A program made the position numbers and the translations under genes. A stretch of 51,062 nucleotides of DNA from positions 1-51,062 of the forward strand of contig JASMMK010000001.1 of assembly GCA_030748215.1 (NCBI GenBank), in the 5' to 3' direction. The notes beneath the pieces are model-generated. The model worked only from the letters and a program-made list of their open reading frames with translations, had not been told where the DNA came from and searched no databases. Below are positions 24,818 to 33,827 of the stretch, in pieces (positions within the stretch are counted from its first letter, which is position 1; every line of letters begins with the position of its first letter). Source of the stretch: Candidatus Scalindua sp. (GTDB lineage: Bacteria; Planctomycetota; Brocadiia; Brocadiales; Scalinduaceae).

Positions 24818-26314
24818 CTATCGTAAACGTTGTACCCTGCCTGGCGCCGTCTTTATATCTACTGATCCGTTATGCCTTCTGATTGTTCCGTACAGCATAC
24901 TCATCCCCAGCCCACCATGAGTTATACCTTTCGTTGTAAAAAACGGATCAAATATTCTGTCTTTTGTTTCTTCAGTCATCCCGGTTCCATTATCAGACAG
25001 CTCTAAATATACACTTTCATTTTTCGTATGCGTTACTATATGTATTTCTCCACCCTGTGGCATTGCATCTACAGAGTTGAATATCATATTAATTATAGCC
25101 TCTCTCAAATCAGTATCATCCCCGAGTACAACTGGTTCTTCTTCTGCCAGAGTATCTACAATTTCTACACTAAATCCTTTCTCTTGCGGGCTGTCTTTCC
25201 ACATCGGAGTTGATATTTCTATAGCATCTCCTACCAGGCTATTAAAATTGATCGTCTGAGACTGTAATGCGTCATTCTTTGTCCTTGCATATTTCTGTAG
25301 CCTTTTAATTGTTTTGGCACTACCCAATGCGGTTTTCTTGATTATTTGTACCTTTTTTAATATCTTATCTTTGTCTTCTTCAATTTCGATAAGGTCTATG
25401 TTCCCTGCAATTATAGCCAACATATTATTGAAGTCATGCGCTATGCCTGATGTCATTAAACCCAAAGCCCGAAGCTTTTCTATCTCTGCATATTTTTCCT
25501 GCATCTGTTTTTCTTCTTCATATTTATGCTTTAATTCACCGTAGTATCTGGCATTCTCAATTACCACAGCTACCTGGTTTGCAAAGAAGTTAAGTAGCAT
25601 GGCATCCTCTTCGGTAAAGGAAACGCCATCGGCTTTATTTATTACCTCCAATACACCTATCATTTTTGATTTTGTCTTAATCGGAACGCAAAGTATTGAC
25701 CTTGTTTGATACCCGGTTATTTTATCAACTTTCCCGTAAAATCTTGGATCCTTACTGACATCAGGAATTAAAAGATGTTGTTCATTTGCAGCAACCCAAC
25801 CAGCAATTCCCTTCCCAGGTGGAATACGAATATTTGTCAACTTATCAGACTTTGGTCCAGTTGGAACACTGAATACCAATTCTCCAGTTTCTTCATCCAG
25901 CAGCATCAGGGTACTTGCAGATGAATCCGTAACAAGATTTGCGTACTTCATTATATTTTCTAATACCTCTGCTATGTTCAATGTAGAATTAATTATCGAA
26001 CATTTCTCTACAACTGCCCCCAGTTTTTCACTCTCCAACGACTTGTACACTTCAGCCAGGTTCTCCTGTTTTCTCATGGCCTGATCAAGTTGATCCTTTG
26101 TGGTAACACCCATATCGATCAATATTTGACCCAGTGCCGGAGTCGTATTTGTCGCCAATCGTGCCTCAGAAATTAACCTGGTTCTCTGTAGCCGTTCCGG
26201 TAGCACTTCTTCTTTGTGCATCTCCCTCTGCTTTGTTAAAGCCTCTTCAAGGTGTTGTTTCGTAACAAATCCCATATCCGCCAGAATTTCACCTAGTAAT
26301 TTTTTCAGTAACAT
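24818..26314 (-). CDS. GAF-domain sensor histidine kinase (hybrid kinase, broken near its C-terminus)
   Basis: Domains in order: two tandem repeats of about 25 residues (residues 6-29 and 60-83, pattern L-G-x-I-L-x-D-M-G) like the N-terminal module of GspE/PilB ATPases; a GAF domain (about 110-258); a coiled-coil linker; a HisKA-type H-box with His293 (I-A-H-D-F-N-N); and an ATPase domain with Asn413, D-N-G-T-G at 441-445 and G-G-L-G-M-S at 467-472. It then ends abruptly in R-V-Q-R-L-R. The missing last strand is present in the next frame, continuing into the receiver. GAF suggests a small-molecule signal inside the cell. Full length would be about 640 residues. Confidence 0.87.
   Translation of the reverse strand: MLLKKLLGEILADMGFVTKQHLEEALTKQREMHKEEVLPERLQRTRLISEARLATNTTPALGQILIDMGVTTKDQLDQAMRKQENLAEVYKSLESEKLGAVVEKCSIINSTLNIAEVLENIMKYANLVTDSSASTLMLLDEETGELVFSVPTGPKSDKLTNIRIPPGKGIAGWVAANEQHLLIPDVSKDPRFYGKVDKITGYQTRSILCVPIKTKSKMIGVLEVINKADGVSFTEEDAMLLNFFANQVAVVIENARYYGELKHKYEEEKQMQEKYAEIEKLRALGLMTSGIAHDFNNMLAIIAGNIDLIEIEEDKDKILKKVQIIKKTALGSAKTIKRLQKYARTKNDALQSQTINFNSLVGDAIEISTPMWKDSPQEKGFSVEIVDTLAEEEPVVLGDDTDLREAIINMIFNSVDAMPQGGEIHIVTHTKNESVYLELSDNGTGMTEETKDRIFDPFFTTKGITHGGLGMSMLYGTIRRHNGSVDIKTAPGRVQRLR
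24836..24842 (-). other. Apparent one-base deletion (frameshift) in the hybrid kinase gene
   Basis: On the minus strand the kinase frame reads P-G-R-V-Q-R-L-R-stop. Adding one base between 24840 and 24839 gives P-G-Q-G-T-T-F-T-I-V-L-P, the standard end of a histidine-kinase ATPase domain, and runs straight into the receiver. There is no homopolymer or slippery heptamer at the site. Confidence 0.75.
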
Positions 26315-26676
26315 CCGGATTTCCCCAAGTCATTGTATTTAATGTATTAAACAAATAAGGTTATCAACGGCATTGTAAAAAAAGTGATAAGAATATCAAT
26401 AAAATAATATAATTAAAAAGGCAACACACATTATCATCTTTTTCGTCAGAACAGGTTAAAGGTTTAGATAAAAACGTTACAGAAAAGTTGTTCTATCAGA
26501 ACAAAACAATATACCCTTCGTTATACACACCGTAGAAGTATACTAATACAGTAAATCTATGTTGACACACTATGGTAAAACCAATAGAATAACTGTAAAT
26601 TGGGTTGTAAAGCAACTTATTTAAAGAAAATATACTATTTCAGTTATTTAACACTAGCCAGGGTTTACTCTAACAA
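26315..26676. other. Divergent AT-rich intergenic region
   Basis: These 362 bases separate the kinase gene (minus) from the cNMP-binding gene (plus). They are AT-rich and hold the plus-strand promoter at 26562-26590 but no gene that I can support. No clear minus-strand promoter or repeat was seen. Confidence 0.5.
26562..26590 (+). promoter_or_regulatory. Predicted promoter of the cNMP-binding protein gene
   Basis: An exact TTGACA (26562-26567) and TAGAAT (26585-26590) are 17 bases apart. Transcription would begin near 26597, some 80 bases before the ATG. Confidence 0.62.
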
Positions 26677-27099
26677 ATGAGCACAAAAGATTTGTTATAT
26701 ACAAAAAAGAAAATCGTCTTTAAAGAGGGAGACATTATCTTTAAAGAAGAAGAGGATGGTGGAGGGCAGATGTATTTCATTGATACCGGAAGGATAACCA
26801 TACTAAAAAAAGTCGGAGACTCAGACATCACTCTGACAACACTTGACGAAGGTGATTTTTTTGGAGAGATGTCTCTAATAACCGGGAGCAAACGAAGCGC
26901 TTCAGCAGTGGCCCAAACAAAGTGTAAGCTTCACTCTATGGACAAAGAAACATTTGAATTCAATCTGACAAATAACATAACGTTCATGAGAAAAATAATT
27001 GAAACCCTTACCCACCGACTGGAAGAGACCGACACAAACCTGAAACGCCACGTCATGAGAAGTGTCAGATTATCAAAAGTTTTTAGTGCAACCGGATGA
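26677..27099 (+). CDS. Cyclic-nucleotide-binding domain protein
   Basis: The 140-residue protein is a single cNMP-binding (CRP-type) beta-roll. The phosphate-binding cassette is F-F-G-E-M-S-L-I-T-G-S-K-R-S-A-S-A at about 61-77, with Glu64 and Arg73 in the places that hold ribose and phosphate in CRP. The first part has the G-D-I-I-F-K-E-E loop. No helix-turn-helix or other output domain follows; the tail is a single long helix. It probably signals through a partner, which cannot be named. It has its own promoter and no co-transcribed neighbour. Confidence 0.85.
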   Translation: MSTKDLLYTKKKIVFKEGDIIFKEEEDGGGQMYFIDTGRITILKKVGDSDITLTTLDEGDFFGEMSLITGSKRSASAVAQTKCKLHSMDKETFEFNLTNNITFMRKIIETLTHRLEETDTNLKRHVMRSVRLSKVFSATG

Positions 27100-27180
27100 A
27101 CCGCATATTCTCCCGTGCACCTTCCGCATAACAGTTCTCAAGACACAAGTCCCAAAACTCTTTATATTCCAAAGGTATTT

Positions 27181-28143
27181 TTAATTTTGTAATTTTGAGA
27201 GGATGTTTTTTGCCGCACCGAGTGTTCCGCTATTATCACCCAGTTGTGATAATTCTATCCTTAGAGATTCCGTAGCCTTTTTAAATGCTCTCCGTTTAAC
27301 TTCTTCCTTCAACGGCTCAACAAGATGCGCTCCAAGGTTTGTTACACCACCAAACAGAACAATCATTTCCGGGTTTATCAAGTTTGCAATATTTGCTATT
27401 GCAATGCCAAGAATGACTCCGGTTTCCCTGATTACATTAAGTACAATTTCATTGCCTTGCATTATCATCTGATCCACCTGTTTAAGATTTGCAAGTGGTT
27501 CTAAGCCACCGTTGCCCCCTTCATCCAATAATGCATTGTTCACTCTCTTTAAAATACCTCCCGAACAGGCATAGGCTTCGAGGCACCCAATATTTCCACA
27601 GGTACATTGTATTCCGTCTCTTATAACGGTCGTGTGTCCTATTTCGCCTGCTATAGATGATGCACCATGCCAGACTTTTCCATCCAGGATAATACCACCC
27701 CCAACACCTGTGCCTAGAGTAATACAAAACAGGGTGCCAGTTCCTGACCCGGCACCCTTCCACCATTCTCCGAGTGCTGCCGCATTCGCATCATTCTCAA
27801 TTGCAACAGGCATTTTCAACTCTTTTTCGAGAATATCCCTTAACGGTACACTATCCCAACCTTGTAAATTAGGAGGATTGAAGATTGTGCCTGTCTCCGC
27901 ATTTAGGGGGCCCGGAAACCCAATCCCCATCCCGCATATTTCCTCTATTGGCAGTTCTGATTTTTCAATTGTTTCTCCTGCAAAAGAGACAATAAAACTG
28001 ATCATCTCATCCCTGCCCTCTTTGCAATATGTAGATTTTTTTAAGAGCGTATGAATATCTCCATTTTCATTTACAACTGCCATCCGAGTATTTGTCCCTC
28101 CTATATCTGCAGCAAGGACGTAATTATTTGTTATCTTTGTCAT
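27181..28143 (-). CDS. ROK family glucokinase
   Basis: ROK kinases phosphorylate glucose or related sugars with ATP. The phosphate loop D-I-G-G-T-N-T-R is at residues 13-20. The sugar-binding E-N-D-A-N is at 116-120, with catalytic Asp118. The zinc motif C-T-C-G-N-I-G-C-L-E is at 180-189, with His170 as a further ligand. No N-terminal helix-turn-helix is present, so it is an enzyme and not a ROK repressor. Length 320 is normal. Glucose specificity is likely from the glucokinase-like E-x-G-H and CxCGxxGCxE region but not certain. Confidence 0.9.
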   Translation of the reverse strand: MTKITNNYVLAADIGGTNTRMAVVNENGDIHTLLKKSTYCKEGRDEMISFIVSFAGETIEKSELPIEEICGMGIGFPGPLNAETGTIFNPPNLQGWDSVPLRDILEKELKMPVAIENDANAAALGEWWKGAGSGTGTLFCITLGTGVGGGIILDGKVWHGASSIAGEIGHTTVIRDGIQCTCGNIGCLEAYACSGGILKRVNNALLDEGGNGGLEPLANLKQVDQMIMQGNEIVLNVIRETGVILGIAIANIANLINPEMIVLFGGVTNLGAHLVEPLKEEVKRRAFKKATESLRIELSQLGDNSGTLGAAKNILSKLQN

Positions 28144-28233
28144 GTGGTGTCTCTGTTCCTTCTAGATTGCAATCTGGGTTTTCAAAAGTGAAATTTACCT
28201 TAACGACGCTTAATGACCAATTCAAGTATAATT

Positions 28234-28263
28234 TTGTACAAATTTTAAATTTTTGGATATAAT
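28234..28263 (+). promoter_or_regulatory. Predicted promoter of the YgiQ gene
   Basis: TTGTAC (28234-28239) and an exact TATAAT (28258-28263) are 18 bases apart. The start of transcription would be near 28270, about 30 bases before the ATG. Confidence 0.55.
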
Positions 28264-28298
28264 GAATCCCAAATTACTATTTCAACATCTTAATATTC

Positions 28299-30260
28299 AT
28301 GAAAGAACGACAGGACATAACAAAATGGCTACCCACTACTAAAAAGGAAGTGGAAATACGTGGCTGGGAAGAGCTTGATGTTATTCTTATTTCCGGTGAT
28401 GCATACGTTGACCATCCGTCATTTGGACCTGCCGTAATTGGCAGAGTTATCGAAAGCGAAGGATACAGAGTCGCTATTATACCTCAACCCAACTGGAAGG
28501 ACGATCTGCGTGATTTCAAAAAGCTTGGCAGGCCAAGATTTTTCTTTGGAGTAACTGCGGGCTGCATGGACTCCCTGGTAAACCATTACACTGCCAATAA
28601 AAGGATTCGTTCGACAGATGCCTATACTCCCGGAGGAGAGTCAGGCTTTCGTCCTGATTATGCAGTTAACACATATTCCAGGATCTTAAAATCCATTTAT
28701 CCGGATGTCCCTGTTGTAATTGGAGGCATAGAGGCTTCTTTAAGACGGGTTACACACTACGACTACTGGTCGGACAAACTGGTACCTTCTATTCTCGAAA
28801 CAAGCGGTGCTGATTTGCTGGTTTATGGAATGGGGGAACAACCCCTGAAAGAGATTCTCAAACTTCTGGAAAAGGGAGTCCCATTTCATCAACTGACTAT
28901 GGTAAAGCAGACGGCTTATATTCGGGATGAAAGTAATGATGTACCAAAGAACAAAAACTGGAAAGATATTACAATTAATTCACATCAGAATTGTCTGGAG
29001 GACAAGAAAGCCTTTGCGGCAAATTTTAAACAGGTAGAACAGGAATCAAATAAGGTTATTGCGAACAGGATTATCCAGAATATTGTAAAAAATAATCTGA
29101 TAATAAACCCTCCTTTTCAGACAATGACAGAAAAAGAGATAGACACCTCCTTTGATTTGCCCTATACAAGACTCCCTCATCCTAAATACAAAAAACGTGG
29201 AGCTATACCTGCCCACGAGATGATAAAGTTCTCGATAAATATGCACCGTGGATGTTTTGGAGGATGCAGTTTTTGCACTATCTCGGCACATCAGGGAAAG
29301 TTCATTGCAAGCCGTTCACAAAAATCTATTTTAAATGAAGTTGATCAGGTAGTTGATATGCCAGGTTTTAAAGGCTATATTTCTGACCTCGGAGGCCCAT
29401 CTGCCAACATGTACAAGATGAAGGGAGTGGTACAGGAAACGTGTGACAAATGCATCTTGCCTTCATGCATTCATCCTGTAATCTGTAGCAACCTGGACAC
29501 AAGCCATTCTCAGATAACAGAAATCTACCGCAAAGTAGATGAACATCCAAAAGTAAAGAAGGCATTTATCGGAAGCGGAATCCGACATGATCTACTGACA
29601 AAAAGCTATAACAAGAAGGCAGACACATCCATTAACGATTACATGGTACAGCTATTAACCCGTCATGTTTCAGGAAGACTGAAGGTAGCACCGGAGCATA
29701 CATCTGCAGATACTCTGAAAATAATGAGGAAACCATCATTTGTTCATTTTAAAGAATTTAAAAAACAGTTTGATGATATTGAAAGAAAGCTAGGACTTAA
29801 CCAGCAACTTGTTCCATACTTCATATCCAGTCACCCCGGTTGCAAAGAAGAAGATATGATAAATCTCGCGATAGAAACCAAAGAGCTCGGTTTCAAACTG
29901 GAAAATGTACAGGATTTTACTCCCACCCCTATGACAGTAGCTACAGTTATGTATTATTCCGGTTACCATCCCTATACTTTAAAACAATACTATACACCAA
30001 AATCAAAGCAGGAAAAGATCAACCAACATAGATTTTTCTTCTGGTACAAAAAAGAGAATAGGAATTGGATAAGGAAGAGACTCAATGATGCCAAAAGGCC
30101 AGACCTGCTGAAAAGACTTCTCGGCCCTGACCAAAAGGAATTAGACCAGAAAATAAAATCTGGAAATAAAACAGGGCCGAAATCATCAGAGAAATTTCAA
30201 AGAGGAAAAAAGAAGACCGGAAGGATTAATAATACGGGGACAAAACGAAAGAAACATTAG
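28299..30260 (+). CDS. YgiQ family radical SAM protein
   Basis: This large radical SAM protein of the YgiQ (UPF0313) family has 653 residues. An N-terminal B12-binding-like/YgiQ region (1-290) contains D-A-Y-V-D-H-P-S-F-G and G-G-I-E-A-S-L-R-R. The radical SAM core then carries the cluster motif C-F-G-G-C-S-F-C (Cys319, Cys323, Cys326). A C-terminal Lys-rich tail of about 60 residues, typical of the family, is also present. The reaction of the family is not known. The gene is monocistronic with its own promoter. Confidence 0.93.
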   Translation: MKERQDITKWLPTTKKEVEIRGWEELDVILISGDAYVDHPSFGPAVIGRVIESEGYRVAIIPQPNWKDDLRDFKKLGRPRFFFGVTAGCMDSLVNHYTANKRIRSTDAYTPGGESGFRPDYAVNTYSRILKSIYPDVPVVIGGIEASLRRVTHYDYWSDKLVPSILETSGADLLVYGMGEQPLKEILKLLEKGVPFHQLTMVKQTAYIRDESNDVPKNKNWKDITINSHQNCLEDKKAFAANFKQVEQESNKVIANRIIQNIVKNNLIINPPFQTMTEKEIDTSFDLPYTRLPHPKYKKRGAIPAHEMIKFSINMHRGCFGGCSFCTISAHQGKFIASRSQKSILNEVDQVVDMPGFKGYISDLGGPSANMYKMKGVVQETCDKCILPSCIHPVICSNLDTSHSQITEIYRKVDEHPKVKKAFIGSGIRHDLLTKSYNKKADTSINDYMVQLLTRHVSGRLKVAPEHTSADTLKIMRKPSFVHFKEFKKQFDDIERKLGLNQQLVPYFISSHPGCKEEDMINLAIETKELGFKLENVQDFTPTPMTVATVMYYSGYHPYTLKQYYTPKSKQEKINQHRFFFWYKKENRNWIRKRLNDAKRPDLLKRLLGPDQKELDQKIKSGNKTGPKSSEKFQRGKKKTGRINNTGTKRKKH

Positions 30261-30341
30261 CTCTTCAAGAGAAAATATTAAATGTTATCAATAAGAAAAT
30301 TGATTTAGCAGAAAAGTACAAAACCATTGCTTTTTCCAGGT

Positions 30342-30701
30342 TTATGCTTTCATCCTCATATCATGATTTTGCACATGTTTCAACAATTCCATTTTCATAG
30401 TCAAACTAATCTCGCACATATTCAATTCGTTTTTTTTGAATTGATTGTGAAGTTCATTTAGTTTTTCCAACAATTTTTTATGAGATTTCAAATGGTCAGC
30501 GTCAATGTTTTTATTATTTGTTTGTGACCAATTCTCTTCGAAATCAAAATGATGAACAAGCGCATTTCTTAGAAGTTCAAACTTATCCTCACTTACCTCT
30601 TTTTCTAACCCGTCTTTTGCAAGCTCAGTAAGAAGATAATCAATGTTAGAATGCTGAATATCAATTTCCAGAATTCCTATTTTGTACGATGAATACCGCA
30701 T
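30342..30701 (-). CDS. Bacteriohemerythrin-like di-iron protein
   Basis: A 119-residue four-helix protein with every hemerythrin iron ligand in place: His17 (D-I-Q-H), H-x-x-x-E at His51/Glu55, H-x-x-x-H at His70/His74 and H-x-x-x-x-D at His109/Asp114. Such proteins bind O2 reversibly at a di-iron centre and serve as oxygen sensors, stores or scavengers. The chain lacks any extra signalling domain. It lies convergent to ygiQ. Confidence 0.87.
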   Translation of the reverse strand: MRYSSYKIGILEIDIQHSNIDYLLTELAKDGLEKEVSEDKFELLRNALVHHFDFEENWSQTNNKNIDADHLKSHKKLLEKLNELHNQFKKNELNMCEISLTMKMELLKHVQNHDMRMKA

Positions 30702-30949
30702 TTCCTAATATCCCAATATGTCGTTTGAAAGCTTGCGCTATATCCGCAATTATATGATGTTTTTAAACAGAAGACACACTTATTTACCAATAATTCTACG
30801 AAAAAGGTAATTTGTGATATGAAAGAATGATTCAGGAGAAATGAAAGGTCGCGGATTTCCGTCCCTGTAAAAAAATAATAACAGGTTTTCAGTCGTTATA
30901 GTTATCTGTAAATACCATGCCAGATAAGCTGTAATGCAAAACTGCTTAA

Positions 30950-31534
30950 TTAAATATTGTAATCTACTAAACTTAGCGTCTCAATGTTCTTATTGTCCAT
31001 ATCTTTTAAAACATCTGACGGACATTTATCTGTAAGTAGCAACAGACATTTACCGTCACCCTTGAGCAAGTCCAGGCTTTTAAAATTGTGATTCAGTATT
31101 TTTGCCTCAGAGATTTTCGAATCCTCGATATAGAATCCGAGAAAGTTATAACTCATTTTTGTTACCACCGTGAACGTTGTCTCTGAAAGTTCACTGGCAC
31201 CATAAATAGCTAAACTGACTTCTTTACCATCGGTAGCCTTTACAATCCGGGCTTCAATATCGTTTCTAACCTCATTATAATAAGGAATGTTCCTATCAAA
31301 GAACTTATAAGCCAACTGTGTCTTTTTCCTCAATCCTTCTGGAGTGATATGATACTTAACACGCCTTGGATTCTCACCTTCCTTCGTGACAAACCCCTTT
31401 TGGATTAAGCGCTTCAGGGCAAAGTTCACCGATGCCACATTAAGTTCCATTTGGGAAGAAAGCTTTCTCTGTGAAACAGATGAGTCCGCCTCTACAGTCT
31501 TAAGTATTTGAAAATCATTGTGTTCTTTTTTCAT
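30950..31534 (-). CDS. MarR-like winged-helix regulator with C-terminal Rossmann-like domain
   Basis: The N-terminal 75 residues are a winged helix-turn-helix (V-S-Q-R-K-L-S-S-Q-M-E-L-N-V-A-S-V-N as recognition part, then R-V-K-Y-H-I-T-P-E-G as wing). This is very like the MarR-family regulators linked with exopolysaccharide gene clusters. The C-terminal 100 residues start V-S-L-A-I-Y-G-A-S-E-L-S-E, a Rossmann-like nucleotide fold found in the same family. I start at ATG 31534 (194 residues); an in-frame ATG at 31576 would add 14 unusual residues. Immediately upstream is an odd G-tract (31536-31548). No EPS genes are adjacent. Confidence 0.75.
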   Translation of the reverse strand: MKKEHNDFQILKTVEADSSVSQRKLSSQMELNVASVNFALKRLIQKGFVTKEGENPRRVKYHITPEGLRKKTQLAYKFFDRNIPYYNEVRNDIEARIVKATDGKEVSLAIYGASELSETTFTVVTKMSYNFLGFYIEDSKISEAKILNHNFKSLDLLKGDGKCLLLLTDKCPSDVLKDMDNKNIETLSLVDYNI

Positions 31535-31535
31535 A

Positions 31536-31548
31536 CCCCCCACCCCCC
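31536..31548 (-). repeat. G6-T-G6 tract at the regulator start
   Basis: On the minus strand GGGGGGTGGGGGG ends one base before the ATG at 31534. It replaces a normal ribosome site. It could slip during replication or fold into a G-quadruplex. Confidence 0.5.
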
Positions 31549-31833
31549 AGAAATAACCTGATAAAAAATAATACAATGCTTACTGAGTTCCTGGATCCTG
31601 CCTATTCTTGAACTCTTTTCACCAGCCATATGACTTAATCTACACAACTACCGAAGAACGTTTACATAGTCAAACTGTCTTAGTATAGTCATAAATAGTT
31701 ACGATAACAACAAAAATTACTTAATTATTCACTGTGGTGACAGAAAAAATGAAAAAAACATCCTCAATATCATTGAATAACAACCTGATTTCCTTAATAT
31801 GCTTCTTTTGGATAAGCTAAATAATGTTTTGAC

Positions 31834-33402
31834 TTACAACTCTTCCATGAGCATCTTATAAGAATCAGGTATGGTCTGTTGATCCAACAGACAACCAGTT
31901 TCTACTGTTGGAAATAACTGATCGTATCTTGCTATGTTATTTAAATCAATTCTTCTGTTAACATGGTGCCGTTTTATTCTATCCACGGAATTCAGTCCTG
32001 CGGCAGCTACCATCTCTACCAGGGTTTCCACCGTTCCATTATGATAGTTAACTACCCGATTCACTTTGTTCTTGACCGACAATCCCTTTACCAACTCCGG
32101 CTTTTGTGTAGCGATACCTGTAGGACAGGTATTTTTGTTGCATTCAAGGGCCTGTATGCAACCAAGCGCAAGCATCATGGCACGAGCTCCGTTACACGCA
32201 TCAGCACCCAAAGCCAGTGCTCGGAATATGTGAAAACCGAAAACGATCTTTCCGGAAGCGATTACTTTGATATCTTTTCTCAAGTCGAAGCCGTTGAGCA
32301 TATCAACCACAAATGCCAATCCATTTCTCAGAGGCATACCCACAGCATCAGTAAACTCCATTGGCGCTGCTCCAGTACCACCTTCTCCTCCGTCTACCGT
32401 AATAAAATCTGGTTTAATACCGGTACTCCGCATGGCTTTGCATATCGAAATAAACTCACTCTTTTTCCCTATGCACAGTTTAAAGCCAACAGGTTTTCCA
32501 CCTGAAAGTTCACGAAGCTTCTGGATAAATTCCATCAATTCTACCGGACTGGTAAAAGCGGTATGGAATGGTGGTGAGTCTACTCTTTTGTATGGTTCTA
32601 TCTGCCTGATTTCAGCAACTTCCGAGGTGTTTTTTTCTGCAGGTAAGATTCCCCCATGACCGGGTTTTGCCCCCTGTGAAATCTTAATTTCTATCATTTT
32701 TACCGTCTTGCCACACGCTTTTTCAGCAAAATTATCAGAAGAAAAATTGCCTTCCTTGTCGCGGCAGCCAAAATATCCTGTGCCAATCTGCCAGATCAGG
32801 TCGCCACCCGGTTTGAGATGATATTTGCTGATACCTCCTTCTCCGGTATTATGCGCAAATCCTCCAACTTTTGCTCCTCCGTTCAGAGCCAAAACAGCAT
32901 TCTTGCTGAGTGATCCATAGCTCATAGCAGAAATATTGAAGATACTGGCAGGATAAGGCTGTTTGCAACCATCTCCACCTATCATCACTCGGGGCGATTG
33001 GTCCAGCTTTTTACCATCTAAAGGATAAATGGAGTGTTCCATCCACTCGTACCCCGTTTTATAAACATCCATCTGTGTGCCAAAGGCTTGCGTATCCAGC
33101 TCTTGTTTAGCCCGTTGATAGATAATAGATCTGAATTTCCGATGGAAAGGTCTTCCTTCGGCATCTGACTCGATAAAGTACTGGTTCACCTTGGGTCCCA
33201 TATTTTCAAGCATATACCGCCCTCTCCCGAGCAGAGGAAAATTCCGCTTGATAGCGTGTCGAGTCTGAAACATATCGTATACCCCCATCAAAATCAATGG
33301 ACCCACGATGATAAACGCCCAGAGTATCGGCGGCCAGAACCACGCTGTACCGCAGAGGATAAGAGTAATAGTGATACTATGAATAATAAATTGGTTTCTC
33401 AT
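31834..33402 (-). CDS. FMN-binding glutamate-synthase-like protein with membrane anchor
   Basis: The protein of 522 residues has the FMN barrel domain of glutamate synthase (GltB-like), without the glutaminase domain. An N-terminal hydrophobic segment (about 7-38) suggests a membrane anchor. The motif A-M-S-Y-G-S-L-S-K-N-A, the flavin-site D-G-G-E-G-G-T-G-A-A-P and the [3Fe-4S] cysteines Cys415/Cys421/Cys426 (CX5CX4C) are all present, so the redox chain looks functional. Stand-alone proteins of this kind are widespread, but their substrate is unsettled. A small unknown gene follows upstream by 38 bases on the same strand. Confidence 0.87.
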   Translation of the reverse strand: MRNQFIIHSITITLILCGTAWFWPPILWAFIIVGPLILMGVYDMFQTRHAIKRNFPLLGRGRYMLENMGPKVNQYFIESDAEGRPFHRKFRSIIYQRAKQELDTQAFGTQMDVYKTGYEWMEHSIYPLDGKKLDQSPRVMIGGDGCKQPYPASIFNISAMSYGSLSKNAVLALNGGAKVGGFAHNTGEGGISKYHLKPGGDLIWQIGTGYFGCRDKEGNFSSDNFAEKACGKTVKMIEIKISQGAKPGHGGILPAEKNTSEVAEIRQIEPYKRVDSPPFHTAFTSPVELMEFIQKLRELSGGKPVGFKLCIGKKSEFISICKAMRSTGIKPDFITVDGGEGGTGAAPMEFTDAVGMPLRNGLAFVVDMLNGFDLRKDIKVIASGKIVFGFHIFRALALGADACNGARAMMLALGCIQALECNKNTCPTGIATQKPELVKGLSVKNKVNRVVNYHNGTVETLVEMVAAAGLNSVDRIKRHHVNRRIDLNNIARYDQLFPTVETGCLLDQQTIPDSYKMLMEEL

Positions 33403-33440
33403 TTATTTAACCTAACCGGGGAGGAGACAACGGCAAATAT

Positions 33441-33746
33441 TCATTTGTCATAAATCTCGTTTGAACCTTTCTTTTTGGGAGGATTTAGATCCTCGGTCAG
33501 CTCGTATAGACCCATTCCTTCAGTACGAAGCTTACCCATCTCCACGAGTTTATCCCATACCTCCTGAGGGAAATTATTCGGTGGTCGAATGGCAACGATA
33601 CCAGACTTTCGGCCACCACTGAGAGCGCTGCTGCCCAGTGTTGACTCAGCGTCAAGCCGTGTCAGCCTAAGGCGCTTTCTGAAGGTCTTATACGCTTTTT
33701 TGAGATAAGCCGGATCCATACCGCCCTCTGGTATATCGTCATTCAT
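33441..33746 (-). CDS. Small conserved-looking protein of unknown function
   Basis: Starting from ATG 33746, with AGGAG 8-9 bases upstream, this frame encodes 101 residues. The earlier ATG at 33764 lacks a ribosome site. The protein is hydrophilic, rich in Lys, Arg and Gly, without signal peptide or cysteines. Its central part, S-A-L-S-G-G-R-K-S-G-I-V-A-I-R-P-P, looks like a folded domain. I do not recognise the family. It is between the GltB-like gene (downstream) and the UDG-like gene (upstream) on the same strand, and could share their transcript. Confidence 0.65.
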   Translation of the reverse strand: MNDDIPEGGMDPAYLKKAYKTFRKRLRLTRLDAESTLGSSALSGGRKSGIVAIRPPNNFPQEVWDKLVEMGKLRTEGMGLYELTEDLNPPKKKGSNEIYDK

Positions 33747-33827
33747 AGTGTTTCTCCTACTCAAACATAATTAACTGTTATATTCTATCTTATAGCCTCT
33801 GGACTTCAATCTAGAGAAGACGCTCTC

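Noticed and set aside
24836-24842. Programmed ribosomal frameshift as the reason for the split kinase
   Set aside because: No slippery heptamer or downstream structure at the site; error or mutation is simpler.
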